Positions 1-7,243 of a DNA stretch of 24,823 bases are shown here, piece by piece (the stretch's first letter is position 1; the number at the start of each line of letters is the position of its first letter). Below the pieces are notes generated by a model that saw only the letters and a program-made list of their open reading frames with translations, was not told where the DNA came from and made no database searches. Source of the stretch: Fibrobacter sp. UBA1765 (GTDB taxonomy: Bacteria; Fibrobacterota; Fibrobacteria; Fibrobacterales; Fibrobacteraceae); assembly GCA_002314675.1 (NCBI GenBank), contig DCGZ01000079.1, positions 1 through 24,823 on the forward strand, read 5' to 3'. Both the position numbers and the translations under genes were made by a program.

Positions 1-1
1 T

Positions 2-1438
2 GCGCGCCGTTTCGGAAAGACCATGATGGGAAACATGCTCGCGGCGTATTACAGTAAGGGTTGCGACAGCCGTCACCTTTTTGCAGACCTGAAGATTGCT
101 CGTGACCCGAGCTTCGAAAAGTACCTGAACAAGCTGAACGTAATCAAGTTTGACTTGAACGGACTCTATTCAAGCCACAGAAACGAAGATATCATTGAGC
201 TGGTAACATCGCGAGTGCGCGAAGAACTGGTTGCTCAATTCCCGCAGGCGGGCATTACGCCTGCAGACAAAGAGCTGGAAGCGTGCTTGCTGAAAATCTA
301 CGCCGCCACCCAGGAACAGTTCGTCATCATCATCGACGAGTACGACGTGCTGGTTCGCGAACAGACAAGGCGCGAATACTTCGAACATTTTCTTGGTTTC
401 TTGAACGGGATGTTCAAGAATGCGGAACTTGCCCCGGCCATTGCACTTGCCTACATTACGGGCATTCTGCCTGTTGTTCGCGACAAGGTGCAGAGCAAGC
501 TGAACATGTTTCGCGAATACACCATGTTGAATGCGGGCAAGCTCGCCAGCAGCATCGGTTTTACCAACGAAGAAGTTGAGTCGCTCTGCAAGGAACATGG
601 ACTCGATTTTGAAGAATGCAAGCGTTGGTACGATGGCTATAACTTGAACGGAATCGAAATCTACAATTCGAACTCCGTTGTTGTCGCCATGGATAACCAA
701 AGGATGGAAAACTACTGGAACCAGACCGGTTCTTTCGACGCGCTACGCAATTACATCCTCATGGATTTTGAAGGCATTCTTGAAGATGTAAAAATCATGA
801 TTGCCGGTGGCAAGGTGGACGTAGATACGCTTTCGTACCTGAACACCATGACAGATTTCCGTTGCAAGGACGATGTGTTCACTTACCTGATGCACCTAGG
901 TTACCTTGCTTACGACAGTAACGAAAAACAGTGCTATATCCCGAACCGCGAAGTTCGCGACGAATGGATTCAGTCCATCAAGCTAGCTCCCGATTACAAG
1001 GGCGTGATGGAACTCGTAAACAATTCCAAGAAGCTTATCGAGGCTACCGCCGAATGCGATGCCGAAGCAGTAGCTATAGCGCTTGACAAGGCCCACACCC
1101 AGATTTGCAACAACCTGAACTACAACAACGAGGGAACATTCCAGGCGGTAATCTGCCTTGCATATTTTTATGCAAACTTAAAATACACCATCGTCAAGGA
1201 ACTGCCTAGCGGCAAGGGCTACGCCGATGTCGCCTTTATCCCGTATGTTCCCAACGTTCCTGCGGTTATCATCGAACTCAAGCGTAACAAGAGCGCAGGA
1301 ACCGCCCTTACGCAAATTGAAGAAAAGCGCTACTTCGATTGCCTCGAAAAGTATCAGGGCGACCTTCTGTTCGTTGGCGTAAACTATGACGACGAAACCA
1401 AGGTGCATACCTGCGAAATCAAGAAGTTCGTGAAGTAA
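2..1438 (+). CDS. AAA-ATPase-like / PD-(D/E)XK nuclease family protein, 5' partial
   Basis: The reading frame is open from the first bases of the window, and an RRFGKT motif (the end of a Walker A loop) lies before the first ATG at 23, so the true start is upstream and 478 residues are visible. Walker B is FVIIIDEYD near 318-345. The C-terminal part carries a PD-(D/E)XK-type core: GYADVAF near 1217-1237, IIELKR near 1268-1285 and a QIEEKRY stretch near 1315. This order (AAA_ATPase-like PF09820, then a DUF1703-type nuclease) is known from multicopy families in Fibrobacterota, Bacteroidota and some Firmicutes. Their function is not established; a nucleic-acid or defence role is only a suggestion. 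No intrinsic terminator with a T-run follows. Family call is confident, function is not. Confidence 0.85.
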   Translation, partial: ARRFGKTMMGNMLAAYYSKGCDSRHLFADLKIARDPSFEKYLNKLNVIKFDLNGLYSSHRNEDIIELVTSRVREELVAQFPQAGITPADKELEACLLKIYAATQEQFVIIIDEYDVLVREQTRREYFEHFLGFLNGMFKNAELAPAIALAYITGILPVVRDKVQSKLNMFREYTMLNAGKLASSIGFTNEEVESLCKEHGLDFEECKRWYDGYNLNGIEIYNSNSVVVAMDNQRMENYWNQTGSFDALRNYILMDFEGILEDVKIMIAGGKVDVDTLSYLNTMTDFRCKDDVFTYLMHLGYLAYDSNEKQCYIPNREVRDEWIQSIKLAPDYKGVMELVNNSKKLIEATAECDAEAVAIALDKAHTQICNNLNYNNEGTFQAVICLAYFYANLKYTIVKELPSGKGYADVAFIPYVPNVPAVIIELKRNKSAGTALTQIEEKRYFDCLEKYQGDLLFVGVNYDDETKVHTCEIKKFVK

Positions 1439-1536
1439 AATTAGGTTCGCCGAAGGTGAACTAGTTCGCAATCTACTCAAGAACAGTGTTCTTCTGAAAA
1501 AAAAACGTTTTAAACAGCCTACGCAAACAATACAAA

Positions 1537-1560
1537 TTGTATTGTAAAATTTATGAAATT
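1537..1560 (+). repeat. Repeated motif copy 1: TTGTATTGTAA-N6-TGAAATT
   Basis: This 24-base unit matches the one at 1759-1782 at both conserved blocks, with the same 6-base spacing. Copy 1 overlaps the right arm of the palindrome CAATACAAATTGTATTG (1528-1544). It may be a regulator-binding site. Confidence 0.5.
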
Positions 1561-1758
1561 GTAGAGTTTGTTTGAAAATTTGCATTCAAATAATTAATTG
1601 TATTTATTATATTGTCACTTCGTGTTGAAATTGAAAAGTAAAAGTATGTATTTGTTATTCAATGAAGGTTCCGGCGGTTCTACCGAAGATGAATCTATAA
1701 AGAACAAGAGGTTAAGCCTTGCCTAAGATCTTCCAGTTCTGATTTCGAATGGTTGATT

Positions 1759-1782
1759 TTGTATTGTAACTGCTTTGAAATT
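1759..1782 (+). repeat. Repeated motif copy 2: TTGTATTGTAA-N6-TGAAATT
   Basis: This second copy has identical blocks and spacing to 1537-1560. It lies immediately upstream of the TATTTT box (1787-1792) of the TIGR02147 gene, where a bound regulator would meet RNA polymerase. Confidence 0.5.
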
Positions 1783-1786
1783 TTTG

Positions 1787-1798
1787 TATTTTATTGAT
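1787..1798 (+). promoter_or_regulatory. Candidate -10 (TATTTT) six bases before the ATG
   Basis: TATTTT at 1787-1792 ends six bases before the ATG at 1799, placing the expected transcript start at or next to the start codon. No Shine-Dalgarno sequence is visible. The pattern recurs before rimO, hemH and the gene at 19626. Confidence 0.45.
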
Positions 1799-2704
1799 AT
1801 GTCTTCCATGAAGCCTATCATTGAATATTTGAATTACCGCCAATACATTGCGGATTTCTACGCCTTCAAGAAAAGGACTTGCGCCTTTTCGTGGCGTGAA
1901 TTTGCGAAGCTTGCAGGCTTTACGAATCCGGTGTATTTGAAGCAGATTGGCGATGGCGCATACAACTTGGGCAAGAATGCAGTAGAACGCGTTGGCGCAG
2001 CTATGGGGCTTGCCGGTTTTGAACTGACCTACTTCAAGATTCTGGTCGAGTTCAATCATGCAAAAAAGGATATAGACAAGAAGAAAGCTTTCGAGGATCT
2101 TCAGTCCATTGCGAAGGTCCACAAGGTAAAGGTTCTTGGAGGCGATTCCTTCACTTATTTTGAATCCTGGAAGAATCCGGTGTTGCGCGAACTTGCTCCT
2201 GCCATGCACGGGGCTAAGCCGCTGGAAATCGCCCGCGCCTGCCGTCCCGAAATTTCAGCTGCAGAAGTCAGTGAGACGCTCCATTTTCTGGTAAAGGCTG
2301 GGCTCCTATCTAAGGACAAGCACGGCAATTACCAACAGACGCAAAAGTCTATTTCTATGGGCGCAACGGATGCGGCCCCTGTGGCCGCCCGCCTAATGCA
2401 GCGCCAAATGGGCGAGTTTGCCATGGAGGCGCTGGAATCGCTTCCGCTGTCTGAACGAAGCATGTCGGGCTTGACCCTTGGCCTCACGAAAAACGCTTAC
2501 GAGCGCATCAATCGTGAAATCGCAGAATTCCGAAAGAAGATTGTAGCCATTGCTACCGAAGAAGATGGCATGGAAAACGTCTATAGATTAAATTTGCATT
2601 TGTTCCCGCTGACCCAGCTTGGAAAGGCATTTTCCGGCTCTTTGGATGCTCCTGGAGAAGAGGACGAAAAGGAAGAGGAAAATACCGATGTTGAAAAGAA
2701 TTGA
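1799..2704 (+). CDS. TIGR02147 (DUF4423) family putative transcriptional regulator
   Basis: The 301-residue product begins MSSMKPIIEYLNYRQYIADF, which fits the N-terminus of the TIGR02147 paralogous family first defined in Fibrobacter succinogenes. Residues about 25-70 look like a helix-turn-helix (SWREFAKLAGF, then LKQIGDGAYNLGKNAVERVGAAMGL). The rest is the helical DUF4423-type region, with a winged-helix-like stretch near HFLVKAGLLSKDKHGNY. An in-frame TTG at 1775 is possible, but ATG 1799 (or 1808) fits the family N-terminus better. The 3' end overlaps the next gene by 17 bases, so the regulator and the lipoprotein are probably cotranscribed and coupled. The ligand and targets of this family are not known. 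The acidic C-terminus (EEDEKEEENTD) lies in the stretch that also carries the next gene's ribosome site. Confidence 0.87.
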   Translation: MSSMKPIIEYLNYRQYIADFYAFKKRTCAFSWREFAKLAGFTNPVYLKQIGDGAYNLGKNAVERVGAAMGLAGFELTYFKILVEFNHAKKDIDKKKAFEDLQSIAKVHKVKVLGGDSFTYFESWKNPVLRELAPAMHGAKPLEIARACRPEISAAEVSETLHFLVKAGLLSKDKHGNYQQTQKSISMGATDAAPVAARLMQRQMGEFAMEALESLPLSERSMSGLTLGLTKNAYERINREIAEFRKKIVAIATEEDGMENVYRLNLHLFPLTQLGKAFSGSLDAPGEEDEKEEENTDVEKN

Positions 2705-4172
2705 TTTTTTCTTGCTGAATTTGCTGCTGGCATTGTTTTTTGTGGCTTGTTCTGACGACGGCGAAAAAACTGCAGGTGGTAGCACGGAAGATTCCGGCAT
2801 CGTGGCCATCAAGGATCGCGAAGTGGCGGGCGTTGCTCAAAAGGGGCCTTTTGTAAAGGGTTCCGCAGTGACGGTTTATGAACTGGATGGAAAATCCCTG
2901 AATCCTACGGGGCGTATCTTTACGACGAAGGTTTCTAGCGACAAGGGCGATTATGCCTTCCAGAAGTTGAATCTGGTTTCACAGTATGCCGTGTTCGAGG
3001 CGCTTGGCTATTACCGCAACGAAGTGACCGGCGAGATTTCTTCCGGTATGGTTTCGCTGAGCGCTCTTGTAGATTTGACCGAGACTGATTCCGTGAACAT
3101 CAATGTTCTGACCCATGTTGAAAATGATCGCGTTCAGGAGCTTGTTAAAAATGGCTCGGCATTCGTGGATGCAAAGAAAAAGTCGAAGACTGAAATCAGT
3201 TCTGCGTTTGGCATGACGCCTCCTGCCGCAGGTTTTGAAAATCTAAATGTCTTTGGCAACGATGCTGGCGATGCTGAACTCTTGGCGGTTTCCATGATGT
3301 TGCAGTCCGATTTGAAGGTGGGAGAACTTGATTCAAGGCTTGCAAGCGTTTCTGCGGACATTGCTGAGAACGGCGAATGGAATAATGAATCGGTCAAGGG
3401 CGAAATCGCAAATTGGGTCGCAAGCGCAAATCTGGACAGCATTTATTCCAACTTGAATTCCTGGGGCTTTACTGAGCAGCCACTTGAAAAGAGTGATCTT
3501 TATAGTGAATTTGTAGAGAAGAATAGTTCGCTCGTTAGTTCATCTTCAAAGATTGAAAGCAGCTCCTCTTCACAAATTGAAAGTAGTTCCTCCGTCGAAA
3601 CGGATTTGAATTCTTCTTCAAGCGTCGCAAATGAAGGCGATACCTTTGTAGATGAACGCGACGGCACTGTTTATCGTTACGTGAAAATCGGTACGCAAAC
3701 CTGGATGGCCGAAAACCTCCGCTATGCAAGTGAAGGTAGCCATTGCTACAATGACGATGAAACCTATTGCGAAAAGTATGGCCGCCTTTATGGATATTCC
3801 CCGTACCTGTGCCCGAGCGGTTGGCATTTGCCGACATTAGAAGAATGGGCGGTCTTGTTTGATGCCGTAGGCGGCAAGGAAGTCGCAGGCAAGGCTTTGC
3901 GCGCGGTTGGTGCGTGGAATGCGGCAGAATACCCTAAAACTGCTGATGACACTGATGCCTTCGGATTCTCTTCGCTCCCTGCCGGTGTATATATCTTTGG
4001 CGACGAAGGCAATGCCGGTTTTTATTTGTCGCGCTCGCTCCCGGAGGGAGGCTTGGCTTCGATATCTGACGAAGCTGTTTACGATGTTGGCATTATTGGC
4101 AATCAAGATGAAATCTATGAATCCAACGCCCTGATGACTACTGCGATTAGCGCAAGGTGCTTAAAGGATTAA
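2688..4172 (+). CDS. FISUMP-domain surface lipoprotein
   Basis: I start this gene at ATG 2688 because it gives a lipoprotein signal peptide (MLKR, hydrophobic core, lipobox FVAC with Cys21) and has an AGAGG-type ribosome site at about 2671-2678; the frame is open further upstream. The protein is 494 residues. Residues about 45-150 resemble the VAQKGPFVKGS...YELDG carboxypeptidase-regulatory-like module found in Fibrobacter surface proteins. A serine-rich linker spans about 283-318. A FISUMP domain (PF09603/TIGR02145) follows from about 319 with its hallmarks: RDGTVYRYVKIGTQTWMAENL, GYSPYLCPSGWHLPT, and a closing SARCLKD. It is probably anchored in the outer membrane facing outward. Binding partner unknown; FISUMP proteins have been suggested to act in adhesion, which is not shown here. 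Confidence 0.9.
   Translation: MLKRIDFFLLNLLLALFFVACSDDGEKTAGGSTEDSGIVAIKDREVAGVAQKGPFVKGSAVTVYELDGKSLNPTGRIFTTKVSSDKGDYAFQKLNLVSQYAVFEALGYYRNEVTGEISSGMVSLSALVDLTETDSVNINVLTHVENDRVQELVKNGSAFVDAKKKSKTEISSAFGMTPPAAGFENLNVFGNDAGDAELLAVSMMLQSDLKVGELDSRLASVSADIAENGEWNNESVKGEIANWVASANLDSIYSNLNSWGFTEQPLEKSDLYSEFVEKNSSLVSSSSKIESSSSSQIESSSSVETDLNSSSSVANEGDTFVDERDGTVYRYVKIGTQTWMAENLRYASEGSHCYNDDETYCEKYGRLYGYSPYLCPSGWHLPTLEEWAVLFDAVGGKEVAGKALRAVGAWNAAEYPKTADDTDAFGFSSLPAGVYIFGDEGNAGFYLSRSLPEGGLASISDEAVYDVGIIGNQDEIYESNALMTTAISARCLKD
3550..3592 (+). repeat. 24-base tandem unit in serine linker
   Basis: Two 19-base blocks, at 3550-3568 and 3574-3592, differ at three positions and have a 24-base period. They encode KIESSSSS and QIESSSSV. 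The unit is an 8-codon tandem repeat and could expand or contract by slippage without changing frame. Confidence 0.6.
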
Positions 4173-4190
4173 AAACAATTCTTTTTAGAC

Positions 4191-4208
4191 TTTGCTAAAT
4201 TTGGGCGC
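4191..4208 (+). promoter_or_regulatory. Candidate rimO promoter, TAAATTTG seven bases from ATG
   Basis: TTTGCTAAATTTG lies at 4191-4203. The hexamer TAAATT (4196-4201) ends seven bases before the rimO ATG at 4209, and TAAATTTG matches the Bacteroidota -7 consensus TAnnTTTG. Neither a clear -33 TTTG nor a Shine-Dalgarno sequence is visible. A leaderless transcript is the simplest reading. Confidence 0.5.
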
Positions 4209-5516
4209 ATGGCAAAGCAACAGAAGATTTTTACGGTGCATCTAGGCTGCTCCAAGAACCAGGTAGATGCAGAATGCTTGATTACCGAATTTTTGCATCT
4301 CGGTTTTAAGACTGTAGATAGCGCAGCAAAGGCTGATTACATTTTGATCAACACTTGCGGCTTTATTGAACCTGCAAAGGAAGAAGCAATCAATACGATT
4401 CTTGCTCACATTGCGGGCCGTAAAAAGAACCAGAAGATTATTGTTACAGGCTGCCTTTCTAAGCGCTATGGCGATGAACTCAAGGCGGAATTGCCAGAAG
4501 TAGATTACTGGGCAGGCCTTTACAAGCCGGGCGAACTTGTGCGTCAAATGGGCCTTACTCCGGCTGAAAGCTGTGCAGTTCCGATGCGCCAGAACCTTGG
4601 CGGCTTTAAGCACCACGCCTATGTGAAGATTGCCGAAGGTTGCGAACGCCAGTGCGCCTATTGCGCCATTCCAAAGATTCGTGGCCGCCAGGTTTCACGT
4701 CCGATTTCTGAAATCGTCGAAGAAGCGCAGATGCTTGAAAAGTCCGGTGTCAAGGAAATCACGCTCATTGCGCAGGACACTACATTCTATGGCCGCGAAA
4801 AGAAATCTGTTGCCGGTGGCAATCTAAAGGACTTGTTGCGTGCGTTGCTCGATAACACGAACATTCCATGGATTCGCATGCTCTACTGGTACCCGGCTTT
4901 CATTGATGATGAACTGCTTGAAATGATTGCGAACGAGCCGCGTCTTGTAAAGTATATTGACATGCCGATCCAGCATGCAAGCGACAATGTGCTCAAGCCG
5001 ATGCTCCGCAAGTACGCTGCAAAGGAACTCCGCGACATTCTCTTGAAGATCCGTGAAAAGATTCCTGGCGTAACGCTCCGTACAACGGTGCTTGTCGGTT
5101 TCCCGGGTGAAACCCATGAAGACTTTGAACAGCTCATGGATTTGCTCGGTGAAATTCGTTTTGAACATTTGGGCGGCTTTGTGTTTAGCCCAGAAGAAGG
5201 CACTCCTGTAATGGCCATGAAAAAGCTTGAGCCAGTTGCAGAATCCGATGCCCGCATGCGTCTTGATGCCGTGAACGAAATGCAAGAAGAAATCTGTGCC
5301 GAAAATGCAGAGAACATGATCGGCAAGGAAGTGACCGTGATTCTTGACGAAGTCGCCGAAGAAAGCGAGTTCCACTTTTATGGCCGCACCGAGGCGAACT
5401 CCATGGATGTCGATGACATTGTTCGCGTTGTAGAAGGCGACGGCGATGTCGGTACGTTCCGCAAGGCAATCGTCGTGGACGCGGGTCCACACGAATTGGA
5501 TGTCAAACTGATTTAG
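4209..5516 (+). CDS. rimO: Ribosomal protein uS12 methylthiotransferase RimO
   Basis: RimO is a radical-SAM enzyme that adds a methylthio group to the conserved Asp of ribosomal protein S12. The 435-residue length is normal. The N-terminal UPF0004 domain has its three cluster cysteines at C14 (HLGCSKNQVD), C50 (NTCGFIEPAKEEA) and C82 (TGCLSKRY). The radical-SAM CxxxCxxC is C145/C149/C152 (AEGCERQCAYCAIPKIRGR). A TRAM-like domain ends the protein. GCSKN and the FIEPAKEE motif distinguish RimO from the related MiaB. The gene starts next to a TAAATTTG box, and the phosphodiesterase gene begins nine bases after its stop, so the two form a likely operon. Confidence 0.96.
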   Translation: MAKQQKIFTVHLGCSKNQVDAECLITEFLHLGFKTVDSAAKADYILINTCGFIEPAKEEAINTILAHIAGRKKNQKIIVTGCLSKRYGDELKAELPEVDYWAGLYKPGELVRQMGLTPAESCAVPMRQNLGGFKHHAYVKIAEGCERQCAYCAIPKIRGRQVSRPISEIVEEAQMLEKSGVKEITLIAQDTTFYGREKKSVAGGNLKDLLRALLDNTNIPWIRMLYWYPAFIDDELLEMIANEPRLVKYIDMPIQHASDNVLKPMLRKYAAKELRDILLKIREKIPGVTLRTTVLVGFPGETHEDFEQLMDLLGEIRFEHLGGFVFSPEEGTPVMAMKKLEPVAESDARMRLDAVNEMQEEICAENAENMIGKEVTVILDEVAEESEFHFYGRTEANSMDVDDIVRVVEGDGDVGTFRKAIVVDAGPHELDVKLI

Positions 5517-5525
5517 TGCTTTTGG

Positions 5526-7208
5526 ATGGCTATGGAAACTTTACTTTGCAGCTCTACATACAAGTCTTTTTGGGATAGCTTGCAAGGCAATGTGCTGTCC
5601 TTGGAAGAATTGACATCGAAGGTCATTTCAGGAATCAAGCCGGTTGCAGAACAATTGAATGTCGGCAAGCTTGAAAACTATTTTAGGGCTTCAAGGCAGG
5701 CCAGTGATATTGCCACACGGACCATTCTTTATACATCGTCCCAAGGCATGGAAAATGTGGGGGAAACCTATGAGTTCCAGGCCGGTATGGATGGGATAAG
5801 TTCCTTTACCTTTTTCCCTGTAAAAGGGCACGCCTTTACAGCCGAAGAAAAGGCTTCGCTTCATTTTATAGCTTCGACATTGTTTGTCTTTGGCGGGCGC
5901 GCACAGCTTATGGGCTTTGCGTATAAGGCTAGTACCAGCGACCTTATGACTGGTGCTGCGAACCAGGCTTTTTTACGACAGACTGGCGAAAAGCTCCATG
6001 CCGCCGGTGTGTTGAAAAATTACACGGGTATTTTTATTAACTTGAAAAATTTCAAGTATGTGAACAAGACCGTCCAGCCAAAGAATGGCGACCTGGCCTT
6101 GAAAATCCTTGTGCGGCGAGTTTCTGCAAGTTTTTCTGAAAATGAAATTTTTGCCCGCCTTGGCGGTGATAACTTTTTTGCTCTTGTCAAGGATGAAAAC
6201 GTTCAGAAGTTTGTTGAAAACTTTTCTGTGTTGACAATTGCTGAGGTCCCCGAATTTGGGAATGCCCGTGTAACGCTTCGACTTCGCATGGGCATATACA
6301 ACATTGGCGAGCACGATACGATGAGTGTCGTGATGAACAGTTCTTCGATCGCCTTGAATATTGCTCGAAATCCCCAGACCGAAGATGTCGTGTATTTTGA
6401 ACCGAAGATGTTTGAACGCGCTCTTTACCAGAAGGAAATTTCTGCGGTGTTCCCGGAAGCCCATAAGAACGAGGAATTTGCGGTTTATTACCAGCCAAAG
6501 ATCAATATTCGCGATAACACCTTGCATGGCGTTGAAGCTCTGGTTCGTTGGTTCCGTAATGGCAAGTGGATTATGCCTATGGAATTCTTGCCCGTGCTGG
6601 AATCTGAAGGAGCTATTTGCAAGTTGGACTTCTATGTGTTCGAAAGAGTCTGCCGCAATATTCGTCAGTGGATTGAGGCGGAACTTGATCCCGTGCGCGT
6701 GTCAGTTAATTTTTCGAAATTGCACTTGAAGAACTCAAATCTTGCCAAGGACATTTTGAATGTCATGAAGCGTTACAGAGTGCCTAGCAAGTACATTGAA
6801 GTGGAACTTACTGAAGTCTCTGACTTTGAAGACAATGTTGCCTTTGCAAGTTTTGTAAATGAAATTCGTGCAAGCGGAGTAGCGGTATCCATAGATGACT
6901 TTGGTGCCGGCTATTCTACATTCAATGTTGTCAAGAACCTGAAAGTTGATGTCGTAAAGCTTGACAAGTCCTTGTTCGATGATTTACAGCATCAACGAGA
7001 TTCCGTGATTGTAGAAAACCTTGTTGCCATGATCAAGGGCCTTGACATGGAAGTCGTTGCAGAAGGCATTGAAACTGAAGAACAGCTGGACTTCTTGAAA
7101 AAATATGGCTGCGATGTTGTGCAGGGTTTTTACTTTGACAAGCCGATGCCATATAATGAATTCACAAAGCGTCTTGCAGATGGCAAGTTCTACAAGACTT
7201 CGCACTAA
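5526..7208 (+). CDS. c-di-GMP phosphodiesterase: GAF-like, degenerate GGDEF, intact EAL
   Basis: The 560-residue cytoplasmic protein has three parts. Residues 1-135 end in a helix with a FTAEEKASLHFIAS pattern typical of GAF sensor domains, though the match is weak. Residues about 136-295 are a GGDEF domain that appears inactive: the signature reads GGDNF (213-217), and the metal-binding Asp positions read N172 and K174 (INLKNFK). Residues about 305-555 are an EAL domain with its catalytic set in place: EAL 337-339, N395, ELTE 427-430, DDFG 457-460, K481, EGIETEE near 513-519, and QGF at 533-535. The expected activity is hydrolysis of cyclic di-GMP, perhaps gated by the GGDEF or GAF part. No transmembrane segment is visible. 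The start follows rimO by nine bases with a weak ribosome site; ATG 5532 is an alternative. Confidence 0.92.
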   Translation: MAMETLLCSSTYKSFWDSLQGNVLSLEELTSKVISGIKPVAEQLNVGKLENYFRASRQASDIATRTILYTSSQGMENVGETYEFQAGMDGISSFTFFPVKGHAFTAEEKASLHFIASTLFVFGGRAQLMGFAYKASTSDLMTGAANQAFLRQTGEKLHAAGVLKNYTGIFINLKNFKYVNKTVQPKNGDLALKILVRRVSASFSENEIFARLGGDNFFALVKDENVQKFVENFSVLTIAEVPEFGNARVTLRLRMGIYNIGEHDTMSVVMNSSSIALNIARNPQTEDVVYFEPKMFERALYQKEISAVFPEAHKNEEFAVYYQPKINIRDNTLHGVEALVRWFRNGKWIMPMEFLPVLESEGAICKLDFYVFERVCRNIRQWIEAELDPVRVSVNFSKLHLKNSNLAKDILNVMKRYRVPSKYIEVELTEVSDFEDNVAFASFVNEIRASGVAVSIDDFGAGYSTFNVVKNLKVDVVKLDKSLFDDLQHQRDSVIVENLVAMIKGLDMEVVAEGIETEEQLDFLKKYGCDVVQGFYFDKPMPYNEFTKRLADGKFYKTSH

Positions 7209-7243
7209 AATCGCTTTTTAAGGAACTGTTTTTTTAAGCTTTT

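Larger units (their letters stand above)
1439..1798. promoter_or_regulatory. AT-rich intergenic region with several dyads
   Basis: These 360 bases hold no convincing gene. Visible elements are a 7-bp hairpin just after the upstream stop (1445-1451 with 1455-1461), a 6-bp dyad AAGAAC/GTTCTT at 1479-1493, a palindrome CAATACAAATTGTATTG at 1528-1544, a dyad TTTGAA-N8-TTCAAA at 1571-1590, and a TATATT box at 1608-1613. A 26-codon reading frame runs 1646-1726. The number of dyads suggests operators for the downstream regulator gene; this is inference. Confidence 0.55.

Noticed and set aside
1479..1510. Dyad AAGAAC/GTTCTT followed by a run of A
   Set aside because: As a plus-strand terminator it lacks a T-run; the A-run on this strand gives the wrong polarity, and no gene on the minus strand ends here.
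2619..2687. Earlier ATG for the FISUMP lipoprotein
   Set aside because: Starting at 2619 puts 23 charged residues before the lipoprotein signal peptide; ATG 2688 has the ribosome site and a normal signal peptide.
4824..5492. 222-codon minus-strand frame opposite rimO
   Set aside because: His- and Phe-rich shadow of a conserved gene, without start signals.
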